DNA from: Roseovarius sp. 217
GTDB lineage: Bacteria > Pseudomonadota > Alphaproteobacteria > Rhodobacterales > Rhodobacteraceae
Assembly (NCBI RefSeq): GCF_000152845.1
Contig: NZ_CH902584.1
Location: forward strand, 670,620-734,619
Direction: 5' to 3'
Length of the DNA stretch: 64,000 nt
Below the pieces are notes generated by a model, which saw only the letters and a program-made list of their open reading frames with translations, did no database searches and was not told the origin of the DNA. Below, in pieces: positions 27,533 through 36,572 of the stretch. Every line of letters starts with the position of its first letter. Position 1 is the stretch's first letter. The translations under genes were made by a program, and so were the position numbers.

Positions 27533-28573
27533 TTACTCTGTCATCATCTCCTGATACATCTCGGCCGCAATTGTTTCCCATTCCGCATACCATTCAAGCG
27601 AGATGGGCAGTTGCATGGCTGCATTCTCGGGCGACGAGGGCAGGCTGGCAGCCACCTCTGCGCTGATCTCACCGGTGTCATAAGCGGATTTGTTGGTTGG
27701 GCCATAGGTGATGTATTTGGGCAGATCGTCCTGATACTCGGGTTTAGAGATTTCGGCCAGGAACTGCATCGCGGCATCCCTGTTCGGCGCACCTTTCGGG
27801 ACCGCGAAACAGTCGTAGTCGAGCAGGGCCTGATTGAAGCTGTAATCCACCTTGGCCCCATCCGCGGCGGCGGTATCAAAGCGGCCATTCCAGCCCGTGG
27901 TCATGTCGACCTCGCCATCCTTCATCAATTGGGCGTGCTGCGCGCCAGAGGACCAGAAGACCGAGATATTGGGGCGCAACTCACGGATCTTGTTGAGCGC
28001 GCGCTCGATCCCCTCTTCCGAACTCAGCACCTCGTAAACCTGATCCATCGGCACGCCATCCGCCATCAGCGCCGGCTCAAGTGCGCCCGCAACAGAGCCG
28101 CGATAGGCCCGCGAGCCGGGGAATTTTTCGGCGTCAAAGAAATCCGCCCAGCTCTGCGGCCCGTTCTCGCCATAGGTATCCGTGTTCCAGGCATAGACCG
28201 TCGAGAACACATCACCTCCGACGCAGAATTCGGAATAGAGGTTCGGGTAAAAGTTGGACACGTCGATCACGTTGTAATCCAGCGCCTCCAATAGCCCCTC
28301 GGCCCCGGCCCGTGCCGCAGAGCCGGACCCGCTGGCCACGATGTCGAATGTCACCTGCCCGGTCGAAACTTGCAGGCGCACATCGGCCATGCCGCCATAG
28401 GTTTCCTGTTTGACCACAACCCCTGTCGCCGCAGACGCGGGCTCGAACAAGGCTTTGCTCTGTGCATCCTGATAAGAGCCACCCCAGGATGCGATGGTGA
28501 TTTCCGTGCCTTGGGCAATAGCAGCGCTGGCGAGCAGCGTGGCGGCGACGGTGAGTGAAAATGTCTTTCTCAT
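27533..28573 (-). CDS. Polyamine-type ABC importer, periplasmic binding protein (PotD-like)
   Basis: This 346-residue protein has a signal peptide (MRKTFSLTVAATLLASAAIAQ) and a family 1/8-type binding fold starting EITIASWGGSYQDAQ, typical of polyamine and related amine-binding proteins. AGGAGA before the ATG at 28571-28573 fixes the start. The ligand is not identifiable; the neighbouring FAD oxidase suggests an amine or N-alkylated amino acid. It is the first of the importer genes. Confidence 0.9.
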   Translation of the reverse strand: MRKTFSLTVAATLLASAAIAQGTEITIASWGGSYQDAQSKALFEPASAATGVVVKQETYGGMADVRLQVSTGQVTFDIVASGSGSAARAGAEGLLEALDYNVIDVSNFYPNLYSEFCVGGDVFSTVYAWNTDTYGENGPQSWADFFDAEKFPGSRAYRGSVAGALEPALMADGVPMDQVYEVLSSEEGIERALNKIRELRPNISVFWSSGAQHAQLMKDGEVDMTTGWNGRFDTAAADGAKVDYSFNQALLDYDCFAVPKGAPNRDAAMQFLAEISKPEYQDDLPKYITYGPTNKSAYDTGEISAEVAASLPSSPENAAMQLPISLEWYAEWETIAAEMYQEMMTE

Positions 28574-28662
28574 CTTGTCTTTCTCCTGTTGGAATGCCGC
28601 AAAATGGCGGTGCGTGCCGATTGTTGTCATGTTTCGCTGGCTCGGCGTAATTCAGCGAAAAT

Positions 28663-29991
28663 TCAAGGTCGGGACGGGTCCGCGACCATGGCCCGCCGGG
28701 TCTGTCTCTTGTCCATCCAGCGATACCAAGCGACCGTCGCAGGTAGAAACCACGGCTTGCCCGTGTAGAGCGGTCGGGTCGGATGTGGCAGATCGTCAAA
28801 GGCGGTCTTGCCTTCGGCGAGTCCCAGTACCTTTTGGCCGGTGCGCATGCCCAGATACCCCGCCATCGAGACACCAGAGCCGCAATAGCCCATGGCGTAA
28901 TGCACCCCGTCATGAATGCCGGTATGCGCCATTTCGTCGAAACTATAGGCAACCGTGCCATGCCAGGAATGCGAGATTGCGTAGGCCTTCAACTGCGGAA
29001 AAATGCGGGTCATGCTCTCGAAGAGCAGCGGCGCGCTGACCGATGTGTCGGTCTCGGCAGCAGAGACGCGCCCGCCAAACAGGACGCGCCGCCGGTCTGG
29101 CGAGGCGCGGTAGTAATAGAGCACTTTGCAGGTGTCGCTGGCGATCCGGTCGGTCGGGAACAACTCGTCGATCAGCGTCTCGGGCAATTCTTCGGTGGCA
29201 ATGATATAGCTGCCAATCGGGATCACCCGGCGTTGCAGCCAAGGGGTCAACGCCCCGGTATAGCCATTGGTGGCAACGATCACGTCCCGCGCGCGCACCT
29301 CGCCATTGGCCGTCTGCACGCGAAAACCGGTGCCCGTGTTCTCGATCTTGCCCACGGGGCAATGCGCCACGACCTCGACACCGGCCCTCAATGCGGTCAT
29401 CAACAACCCGCGATGATACTTGGCGGGATGCAGGGAGCAGTGTTTGGTAAACACCACCCCGCCATGATAGAAATCCGTGCCCAACTCGCGATGCTGCTCT
29501 GCGCGGGGCACGGCAAAGCTGTCGATGCCTTCGCCCCTGTGCATGTGTTCGGCGTCGCGCACCAGCGTTTCGTAATGGGCGGGGGTATGGGCCGCATGAA
29601 AGCGGCCCACGCGCCTGAAATCGCACTCGATTCCCTCGGCAGCGATGAACTCTCCAATCCACTCTAGCGCCTGTGCGCCCTCACCCCGGAGCGCGCGCGC
29701 CTGTTGTGGTCCATACTTGGCCGTCAGCTTTTCAAGCGACGGTTTCACGCTGGTGCTGATCTGGCCGCCATTGCGCGTGCTGCATCCAAAGCCTGCCGCT
29801 TCGGCGTCGATCACAACCGTCTTTCGCCCACCGCGTGCCGTGGCGATGGCCGCACTCAATCCGGTGTAGCCTGACCCCACGATCACCACATCCGCCTCCT
29901 GTGGCGGATCGACAGGCAGCACGGGCATCGGCCCAACCTGATCGTGCCAATAAGGATGGTGCAGAGTGGGTCCGGGGGCTGTGCAGTCCAT
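28663..29991 (-). CDS. FAD-dependent amine/amino-acid oxidoreductase (PuuB/DadA-like)
   Basis: This 442-residue flavoenzyme has the N-terminal FAD-binding Rossmann motif DVVIVGSGYTGLSAAIATAR, then VVIDAEAAGFGCSTRNGGQI and a C-terminal GYCGSGVSMAGYLGMRTG. This DAO-fold layout, with the CSTRNGGQ motif, is that of gamma-glutamylputrescine oxidase and related enzymes, which oxidise a C-N bond of an imported amine and yield an aldehyde or ketone, ammonia or amine, and H2O2. GGAG 8 bases before the ATG at 29991 supports this start. It lies between the MocR regulator and the importer, all on one strand. Confidence 0.88.
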   Translation of the reverse strand: MDCTAPGPTLHHPYWHDQVGPMPVLPVDPPQEADVVIVGSGYTGLSAAIATARGGRKTVVIDAEAAGFGCSTRNGGQISTSVKPSLEKLTAKYGPQQARALRGEGAQALEWIGEFIAAEGIECDFRRVGRFHAAHTPAHYETLVRDAEHMHRGEGIDSFAVPRAEQHRELGTDFYHGGVVFTKHCSLHPAKYHRGLLMTALRAGVEVVAHCPVGKIENTGTGFRVQTANGEVRARDVIVATNGYTGALTPWLQRRVIPIGSYIIATEELPETLIDELFPTDRIASDTCKVLYYYRASPDRRRVLFGGRVSAAETDTSVSAPLLFESMTRIFPQLKAYAISHSWHGTVAYSFDEMAHTGIHDGVHYAMGYCGSGVSMAGYLGMRTGQKVLGLAEGKTAFDDLPHPTRPLYTGKPWFLPATVAWYRWMDKRQTRRAMVADPSRP

Positions 29992-30041
29992 CGCGTTACT
30001 CCGTTCGCAGGGCAAACCAAATTGGCATCCTGCAGATACAA

Positions 30042-30107
30042 GCCCTAACGCTAGGGCAACATTGGACTTTCTTTCATATCCAATTTGACAAAAAAATCAG
30101 ACCAATT
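30042..30107. promoter_or_regulatory. Candidate control region of the FAD oxidase gene with MocR-site-like motif
   Basis: The dyad gcccta-acgc-tagggc (30042-30057) and the dyad attgga (30061-30066) with tccaat (30079-30084) lie upstream of the oxidase. The 11-mer AATTGGTCTGA is present here in inverted orientation (30097-30107) and again upstream of the mocR gene, which suggests a shared regulator site. Confidence 0.45.
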
Positions 30108-31586
30108 TCAGCGCAAGGCCGGTAGCGTTCGGAGGATTTCCATGCCGCGCCGGATGTCCTCAGGGGCCGCACTGCCAAATCCAAAGACCAATCCAGATCG
30201 GTCAATCGGACTGAGGCAGTATTTCGAGAGCGGGGCCAGAACCACGCCGCGCTCCGCCGCCTGCTTCACGACGGCTTGCGCATCGATCCCCGGCGCAAGA
30301 TCGGCCGGGGTATGAAACCCGCTGGCGGTTTCCTGAATGGCGATACAGTCGGGCAGGATGCGGCTTTCCTCCATCAGCGCCTCATACCGCGCCTTGTAGA
30401 GCCGCCGCATCAGCCGGATATGCGTGGCAAAGTGGCCCTCATCCATGAAATCGGCAACGATCGCTTGCGTTGCCGTGGGCGGACCGCTGGCCCAGAACCG
30501 AAACATGCGATCAAAGGCGTCGGTCATGCGCTCGGGTACGAGCACAAAACCCAGCCGAAGCGACGGAAAGAGCGATTTCGAGAAGGTGCCGACATAGATC
30601 ACGCGCCCCGATTTATCCGTGCTGCGCAGCGCCGGTTGGGGGGCGTTCCCATAGTAGAATTCTCCGTCGTAATCATCCTCGACGATCACCGCCTGCGCCT
30701 CGTCGGCGGCCTGCAAGAGCTCGAACCGACGCCCCAGCGACATGACATGACCCAAGGGCTGCTGGTGCGACGGGGTGACAAAGGCCATGCGGAAATGCGG
30801 AGCCTTGGCCAAGCCATCGGCCACGATCAACCCGTCCTGATCCACGTCCACCGGGACCAGTTCCGCCCCTTCCGACAAGAGCGCATTGCGCGCGCCTGAG
30901 GCACCTGGGTTCTCCATCCAGACCCGATCACCGGGATTGAGCAGCAACCGACCGATCAGGGCAAAGGCGTGTTGTGCGCCCGAGGTAATGAAGATCTGAT
31001 CGTGATGACACTGGATTCCCTTGAGGACACTCAGATGTGTGGTGATTGCGCGCCGCAGGGGTTCATATCCCTTGGGCTGGCCGTACCCCATCACCGCCCC
31101 GCGCGCACCCCGCAGGTGCCGCGCCGAGAGCCGCGACCAGTGCGCCAGCGGAAAAGCATCCAGCGCAGGCAGCGCCGTCACAAAGGCGCGCGCCTCATGG
31201 GGCAGCCAGTTGCGCTGGGCATAATCCTTTTCGGCATGGCTGATTGTATAAGACACGCGTGGTTGCTGACCCATGGCATCCGAGGACGCGGCCAGAACCG
31301 GGGCGGGGCGCTGATGGTCCAAGGTGTCGCTCACAAAGGTTCCAGAGCCGACTTGCGACACCAGCATGCCCTCTGCCACCAACCGATCCACCGCATCAAT
31401 CACAGTGGTGCGCGACACGCCGGTTTCGCGTGCCAGAGTGCGCGTCGCAGGAAGCCGTTCTCCCGCCCGTAAACTCCCCGACAGGATGATGTCGCGCAGG
31501 GCCATATAGAGTTGCACGCTCATGCCTTTGCGCGACGATCGGTCGAGATGGATAGAGGACAAAAGCGCCCCGGCAGCCTGTTTCAT
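30108..31586 (-). CDS. MocR-type regulator (GntR HTH fused to aminotransferase-like domain)
   Basis: This 492-residue protein has an N-terminal GntR winged helix (about 22-90, with LRAGERLPATRTLARETGVS and SRTTVIDAVDRLVAEGMLV) joined to a fold-type I aminotransferase-like domain. The PLP-lysine region VIYVGTFSKSLFPSLRLGF and the aspartate segment VIVEDDYDGEFYYG are both present. Such regulators sense PLP or a PLP-amine adduct. It is upstream of, and co-directional with, the FAD oxidase and importer genes and probably controls them in response to the imported amine. Confidence 0.9.
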   Translation of the reverse strand: MKQAAGALLSSIHLDRSSRKGMSVQLYMALRDIILSGSLRAGERLPATRTLARETGVSRTTVIDAVDRLVAEGMLVSQVGSGTFVSDTLDHQRPAPVLAASSDAMGQQPRVSYTISHAEKDYAQRNWLPHEARAFVTALPALDAFPLAHWSRLSARHLRGARGAVMGYGQPKGYEPLRRAITTHLSVLKGIQCHHDQIFITSGAQHAFALIGRLLLNPGDRVWMENPGASGARNALLSEGAELVPVDVDQDGLIVADGLAKAPHFRMAFVTPSHQQPLGHVMSLGRRFELLQAADEAQAVIVEDDYDGEFYYGNAPQPALRSTDKSGRVIYVGTFSKSLFPSLRLGFVLVPERMTDAFDRMFRFWASGPPTATQAIVADFMDEGHFATHIRLMRRLYKARYEALMEESRILPDCIAIQETASGFHTPADLAPGIDAQAVVKQAAERGVVLAPLSKYCLSPIDRSGLVFGFGSAAPEDIRRGMEILRTLPALR

Positions 31587-31601
31587 GCGGAACTCCGACG
31601 C

Positions 31602-31612
31602 AATTGGTCTGA
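31602..31612. promoter_or_regulatory. Candidate MocR site upstream of mocR
   Basis: The 11-mer AATTGGTCTGA, 15 bases upstream of the mocR start codon, is repeated in inverted orientation between mocR and the oxidase gene. Repeated sites at both promoters are typical of self-regulating MocR proteins. Confidence 0.4.
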
Positions 31613-31703
31613 GAAGAGTACATGAATTACTGAGTCAGGCAAGCCAATTGCCATGCGCAGAGGGTGGCACAGGCCCGATAATCCCGGCGCTCTCAGGGCG
31701 TGG

Positions 31704-32804
31704 CTACCTCTCAGAGACCTGATATGTCGCGGCCTCGAGCCATGCGGGAGATATTTCGACACCCCAGCCGGGGGCGTCGGTGACGATGGCGTGGCCGTCG
31801 TCGATCCGGTAGGGATCCCCTAGGAATAGCCCCTCCTGCCAAGGATAATACTCCGGTCCCTCGATCGAGAATTCGAGGTATTTTCCCGCATTGGGAATGG
31901 CGCGCAAGAGGTGCATGGTACACATCGTCACCAAGGACAGGTTGGCGGCATGGGGCGTGACAGGCAGGCCTGCGCGCGCAGCCATCTGGCAGACATGCAA
32001 GGTGCGGTGCATGCCACCCATATACATCACATCGGGCTGCACGATATCCACCGCGCCCCGATCAAGCATCAACTGCCAACTGGAATATTCGCAATCCTGT
32101 TCGCCGCCCGCAACATCGAGCAAGAGCGCGGCGCGCACGGCGGCGGTCTGGTCATAGTCCCAATAGGGGCAGGGCTCCTCGAAATGGCCGATGCCGTTGT
32201 CCTGAAGCAGTTTGCCGACCTCGATGGCGCGGGCGGGGGAATAGCAGGAATTGCCATCTACCAGTTTGTCGATGCCGTCGCCAAGGGCACGCGACACGGT
32301 CGGCACCACCGCCTCGGTGCGGCCCGGCCATTCGTCGTGATCACGCCCCGCCTCGGCCCCAACGCGCCATTTGAAGGCCGTAAAGCCCTTGTCGTCGCGC
32401 AGGCGGCAAAAGCGGGCGGCCTCGTCGTCGGGGGTGATGTCGCGGCGCATCGAACTGGCATAGGCGCGCACCCGCCCCGGAGACCCGCCAAGCAGGGTTG
32501 CGACCGGCTTGCCCTCGCGCTTGCCGCGCATGTCCCACAGCGCGGTATCAAGCCCGGTCATGGCGCGGCGCAGGTAGCTTCCGGGATATTTCAACTCGCG
32601 TTCATAGATCAGATTGAGGGTATCGGCAAAATCGAGCGCATCAGTGCCAAGCGCATGCGGCGCGATCTGACGGTGAAAGATGGTGCAGGTGATATCGGCG
32701 TTATATGTCGAAACCTGCCCCCAACCCTGTTCCCCGCTGTCTGTCGTCACGCGGACGAAACCCACAAATTCGTTGCAAAAAGTCTCTAGCCGCGCAATCC
32801 GCAT
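31704..32804 (-). CDS. Enolase-superfamily enzyme (mandelate racemase / muconate lactonizing type)
   Basis: This 366-residue TIM-barrel enzyme probably acts on a sugar acid or similar carboxylate by abstracting the alpha proton. The visible active-site elements are FKWRVG (KxR in place of the more common KxK), the metal ligands in LVDGNSCYS, FEEPCPYWDYD and GGEQDCEY, and the general-base histidine region TPHAANLS. Subfamily assignment (dehydratase or racemase) is not possible by eye. The LysR gene upstream on the same strand is 277 bases away, so the link to the neighbouring operon is weak. Confidence 0.85.
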   Translation of the reverse strand: MRIARLETFCNEFVGFVRVTTDSGEQGWGQVSTYNADITCTIFHRQIAPHALGTDALDFADTLNLIYERELKYPGSYLRRAMTGLDTALWDMRGKREGKPVATLLGGSPGRVRAYASSMRRDITPDDEAARFCRLRDDKGFTAFKWRVGAEAGRDHDEWPGRTEAVVPTVSRALGDGIDKLVDGNSCYSPARAIEVGKLLQDNGIGHFEEPCPYWDYDQTAAVRAALLLDVAGGEQDCEYSSWQLMLDRGAVDIVQPDVMYMGGMHRTLHVCQMAARAGLPVTPHAANLSLVTMCTMHLLRAIPNAGKYLEFSIEGPEYYPWQEGLFLGDPYRIDDGHAIVTDAPGWGVEISPAWLEAATYQVSER

Positions 32805-33081
32805 GTCAGCCTCCAGATGTCATCGGGGTTCAGGTTGCTGATAAAGCGGTTCGGAACAAGCTCCACTCTAGCATCAAATGCCAGTCCATTTTCACGGATC
32901 GACAGGCGCACGCCCGCGCACGCTTCGAATGCGCAGAGAGTCAACGCCCTTGGTCAGTGGGCTGGACGCGGTCTGGAGCGCCCCCAAGCATCAGAGGCAA
33001 TGGACCAGAAAGCGAGACATATGTCTTGCCCGATGCAGGTTCATTTGCAGGTCGCTTTGCTCGGCGTTCAAATTCCATCCG

Positions 33082-34008
33082 TCAAAGCTGCGGCGACAGA
33101 TACCCCGGCGCTCCGGCCTCTGTTGAGGAGCTGACACCGTCGGCTCTGATCATGGCAAGGAAACGAGTTTGAAAGGCCACACAGATCGGGCTTGGGCTGC
33201 CGGTCTGCCGCAGGATGAAACCAACGGTGCGCAGCGCTGTGGCATCATCCAATGCAAGCGAGCATAAAGTGTCGTCAATCGAAAGCGTTGCGAGGGCCGG
33301 CAGGATCGTTGCCCCTGCTCCGGCGCGCACCAATGCCAACAACGAGATGACATTTCGCGCGCTGAGCGTGGACCCAACATCGAGCCCGCCATCTTCAAGA
33401 CCGGAAAATCCAGCTGTTGATTTGTTGCTGATCAACCTGTGCCCGCGCAAATCCTGTCGTCTGAGAGGGGACCTTGCCTGAGCAAGCGGGTGATCCTTGC
33501 GGCAGACCAATCGAAACGGGTCATTGAACAGAGGGACAAACTGCAGGCCCGCGCCCGGTTCCGGGGCTCCGCCTATGCCTAGCTCCACTTCGCCGGTTGC
33601 GATCAGCATATGCACGCTGGCGCTGTCTGTATCGAGAAGCTCGATCCGAATGCCAGAGTGATCAGCGAGCATCGCTGTCAGGATTGGAGGGAGAAGTTGC
33701 GCCGCGACAGAGGGCACCGCTGCAATGCGCAATGCGCCTTCGCGTCCAGCAGCCATCGCTGTCATGCGTTCAATCGCATGATCATGGTCTCGCAACAGCT
33801 CTCGGGCAAGGGTCCGAACCTCATGCCCGAGCACCGTCAACGTATGTTTGCGATCGGTCTCGAACAAAGGAGCGCCCAGATGAAGCTCGAGCTGTTTGAG
33901 CGTCATCGAAACGGCCGAGGCCGTCCGCCCAAGGATTTCGGCTGCGTCACTGATGTTGCCGCAGTCAGCGACTGCAACAAAGACACGCAGGGCTTGGGTC
34001 CGGATCAT
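33082..34008 (-). CDS. LysR-family regulator of the divergent catabolic operon
   Basis: This 308-residue protein has a LysR helix-turn-helix at about 1-60 (VADCGNISDAAEILGRTASA, then VSMTLKQLELHLGAPLF) and an effector domain at about 90-290. It is divergent from the Ldh_2-type gene. A 22-base palindrome between the two start codons is a likely operator. The regulator probably senses the substrate, or an intermediate, of the divergent operon. Confidence 0.88.
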   Translation of the reverse strand: MIRTQALRVFVAVADCGNISDAAEILGRTASAVSMTLKQLELHLGAPLFETDRKHTLTVLGHEVRTLARELLRDHDHAIERMTAMAAGREGALRIAAVPSVAAQLLPPILTAMLADHSGIRIELLDTDSASVHMLIATGEVELGIGGAPEPGAGLQFVPLFNDPFRLVCRKDHPLAQARSPLRRQDLRGHRLISNKSTAGFSGLEDGGLDVGSTLSARNVISLLALVRAGAGATILPALATLSIDDTLCSLALDDATALRTVGFILRQTGSPSPICVAFQTRFLAMIRADGVSSSTEAGAPGYLSPQL

Positions 34009-34030
34009 GGTGCCTCACTTCAATTTTTCT

Positions 34031-34052
34031 GAATTAATATCAATATTAATTC
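34031..34052. promoter_or_regulatory. Palindromic candidate operator for the LysR regulator
   Basis: The arms gaattaatat (34031-34040) and atattaattc (34043-34052) are exact complements around a two-base centre. A second overlapping dyad, tcaat (34040-34044) with attga (34054-34058), has LysR-like spacing. The AT-rich stretch contrasts with the surrounding GC-rich genes and lies midway between the divergent starts. Confidence 0.6.
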
Positions 34053-34102
34053 GATTGATCTGAAAATACTATCCCGCTTAAAGTTTAGGCCGGGGGTGCC
34101 AA

Positions 34103-35104
34103 ATGAGTGATGTGATACTAACGCTGGATCAGGTTCAGGATCTTGCTCTTCAGACGCTCGTCCGCGCGGGTGCATCACCGCAACAGGCCGCCTCCGTCGC
34201 CCGTTCGACCCGTTTGGCCGAACGCGACGGCATCCGTAGCCACGGGCTGATGTATATTCCAATCTATGCCGAACATCTGCGCTGCGCCAAGGTTATCGGG
34301 ACGGCTGTGCCAAAGGTCGATTGCCCGCGCGCCGGGGTAATTCGTGTTGATGCCGCGCATGGCTTCGCCCACACCGCCATAGACGCTGGCTGGACCGAGT
34401 TTGATGCCGCTGTGCGCAGCCACGGTATCGCCGCGATGGCAGTGAACAGGTCCTACAATTGCGGCGTTTTGGGACATCATGCCGAGCGGTTGGCCGCAAC
34501 CGGTTTGGTGGGACTGTGCTTTACCAATGCACCGGCATCCATGGCACCCATCGGGGGCACCCAGCCGGTGATCGGGACAAACCCATTTGCACTTGCTGTC
34601 CCAGACGGCGAGGGCGGTGCCCGGCTTGTCATTGATCAGTCGGCCAGTGCCATAGCCAAATCTGAAATCATCCTGCGGGCCCGCAAGGGAGAAGCGATAG
34701 AGCCGGGCTGGGCGTTGGATGCGGAGGGCAACCCGACCCAGGATGCCGAAACGGCGTTGATGGGGTCCATGCTTCCAGCCGGTGGGCAAAAGGGTTTTGG
34801 TATCGGTTTGATGGTCGAGATCTTCGCAGCCTCTCTGGCGGGGGGTAATCTTGGCTTGGAGGCGAGCCCCTTTTCCGGCCCCAAAGGTGGCCCGCCTGGA
34901 ACGGGGCAGTTCTTTATCGGCTTCGATCCCTATGCCTTCTCGGGCGATAGGTTTGATGCCTCCATGACACGGCTCACCGAGGCAATTACCCAACAGGCAG
35001 ACGCGCGTTTGCCCGGCTCACGTCGCGCCGCAAATCGCGCCCGGACAGAACAAGACGGTGTGTCGGTCGATGCGGCACTGATGAACAGGATTGACTCCGC
35101 CTGA
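34103..35104 (+). CDS. Ldh_2-family NAD(P)-dependent oxidoreductase
   Basis: This 333-residue enzyme of the malate/L-lactate dehydrogenase family includes relatives that reduce cyclic imines such as delta-1-piperideine-2-carboxylate to N-(methyl) amino acids. Visible signatures are the N-terminal SHGLMYIPIYAEHL, the conserved SYNCGVLGHHAERLAATGLVG, PIGGTQPVIGTNPFALAVP and LPAGGQKGFGIGLMVEI. The gene starts the operon divergent to the LysR regulator; the next gene begins 16 bases after its stop. In this setting a role in reducing an unsaturated ring or imine intermediate is plausible. Confidence 0.87.
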   Translation: MSDVILTLDQVQDLALQTLVRAGASPQQAASVARSTRLAERDGIRSHGLMYIPIYAEHLRCAKVIGTAVPKVDCPRAGVIRVDAAHGFAHTAIDAGWTEFDAAVRSHGIAAMAVNRSYNCGVLGHHAERLAATGLVGLCFTNAPASMAPIGGTQPVIGTNPFALAVPDGEGGARLVIDQSASAIAKSEIILRARKGEAIEPGWALDAEGNPTQDAETALMGSMLPAGGQKGFGIGLMVEIFAASLAGGNLGLEASPFSGPKGGPPGTGQFFIGFDPYAFSGDRFDASMTRLTEAITQQADARLPGSRRAANRARTEQDGVSVDAALMNRIDSA

Positions 35105-35120
35105 GGCGGAAAGGAATGAC

Positions 35121-36572
35121 ATGACACTGGAAACCCGAAACTTCATTGCAGGTCTCTGGCAAGAGGGCGCGACCACGGTCGTGAATCGCAATCCATCAGA
35201 TCTTTCCGACAGGATCGGTCATTTTGCGCAGGCGGATGCCGCCCAGCTTGAAGTAGCAGTACAAGCCGCGCGCCACGCTCAGGCCGACTGGGGGGCAACC
35301 GGCCCGCAAAAGCGTCATGATGTCTTGATGGCCATTGGCACAGAGATGATGACACGGGCCGAAGAGATTGGCAGGCTAATCGCCAGAGAAGAAGGCAAAC
35401 CCGCCGCCGAAGGCAAGGGAGAAGTCTATCGCGCTGGGCAGTTCTTTACCTATTTCGCCGCCGAAGCCCTGCGCCAGTTGGGCCAAACCGCCGATAGCGT
35501 GCGCCCCGGTATCGAAATCGACGTGCGCCGCGAACCTGTAGGCGTGGTTGCGATTATCAGCCCATGGAACTTCCCCGTCGCGACACCCGCATGGAAGATT
35601 GCTCCGGCCTTGGCCTTTGGCAATGCCGTGATCTGGAAACCCGCCAATCAGACGCCTGCCAGTGCCGTGGCGCTGGCCCAGATCATCGCCAATCAAGACC
35701 TGCCCAAAGGCCTGTTCAATCTGGTTATGGGCGCGGGCCGAACCGTAGGGCAGGCACTTGCGCAAAGTGCCGATGTAGACGCGATCAGCTTTACCGGATC
35801 GGTGCCTGTGGGGCGCGGAATTGCGGCGAGCGCGATCCCCAACATGACCAAGCTGCAGCTGGAGATGGGGTCCAAGAATCCGATGGTGATCCTCGAGGAT
35901 TGCGATCTTGATCTGGCGGTCGTGCATGCCACGAACGCAGCATTCGGCGGCACTGGCCAGAAATGCACCGCAGCCAGCCGCTTGATCGTGCATGAGCGCA
36001 TTCATGATGCCTTTGTCGACAAGCTGATGGTGGCGGCACAGGCTTTGCAGGTCGGTCATGCGCTGGACAAGGACACCCAGATCGGACCCGTCGTTAGCGC
36101 CGAACAGCTTTCCGCAAATCTCGATTACATCGAATGCGGCAAACAAGAGGGGGCCGAACTGCTCTGTGGCGGCACAGCGCTCGACCGCGCGACCGAGGGA
36201 TATTTCATGGCGCCGGCTGTGTTTGGTGCCACACAAAATACCATGCGGATCAATCGCGAGGAAATGTTTGCTCCAATCACCTGCGTGATAAAAGTTGGTG
36301 ACTATGACCAAGCTCTGCACATTGCCAATGATACAGACTTTGGCCTGACCGCTGGCATCATGACCCGCGATCTCGCCCGCGCCACCCATTTTCGACGCAA
36401 TGCGCGCGCAGGCTGTGTCATGGTCAACTTGCCCACGGCTGGCACCGACTATCACGTGCCTTTCGGCGGGCGCGGCGCATCGAGCTATGGCCCGCGCGAG
36501 CAAGGTCGCTTCGCCGAAGAATTCTACACCACGGTCAAGACATCTTACATACACTCTGGGGTTCCGGCATGA
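35121..36572 (+). CDS. NAD(P)-dependent aldehyde dehydrogenase
   Basis: This 483-residue enzyme oxidises an aldehyde, probably a semialdehyde, to the acid. Catalytic glutamate is in LQLEMGSKNP and catalytic cysteine in GGTGQKCTAAS. VVAIISPWNFPVATPAWKI and SFTGSVPVGRGIA mark cofactor binding. It is most like succinate/2-oxoglutarate semialdehyde dehydrogenases. AAAGGA before the ATG at 35121 decides the start. The stop overlaps the next start (ATGA at 36569-36572), showing coupling with the M19-type gene. Confidence 0.92.
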   Translation: MTLETRNFIAGLWQEGATTVVNRNPSDLSDRIGHFAQADAAQLEVAVQAARHAQADWGATGPQKRHDVLMAIGTEMMTRAEEIGRLIAREEGKPAAEGKGEVYRAGQFFTYFAAEALRQLGQTADSVRPGIEIDVRREPVGVVAIISPWNFPVATPAWKIAPALAFGNAVIWKPANQTPASAVALAQIIANQDLPKGLFNLVMGAGRTVGQALAQSADVDAISFTGSVPVGRGIAASAIPNMTKLQLEMGSKNPMVILEDCDLDLAVVHATNAAFGGTGQKCTAASRLIVHERIHDAFVDKLMVAAQALQVGHALDKDTQIGPVVSAEQLSANLDYIECGKQEGAELLCGGTALDRATEGYFMAPAVFGATQNTMRINREEMFAPITCVIKVGDYDQALHIANDTDFGLTAGIMTRDLARATHFRRNARAGCVMVNLPTAGTDYHVPFGGRGASSYGPREQGRFAEEFYTTVKTSYIHSGVPA

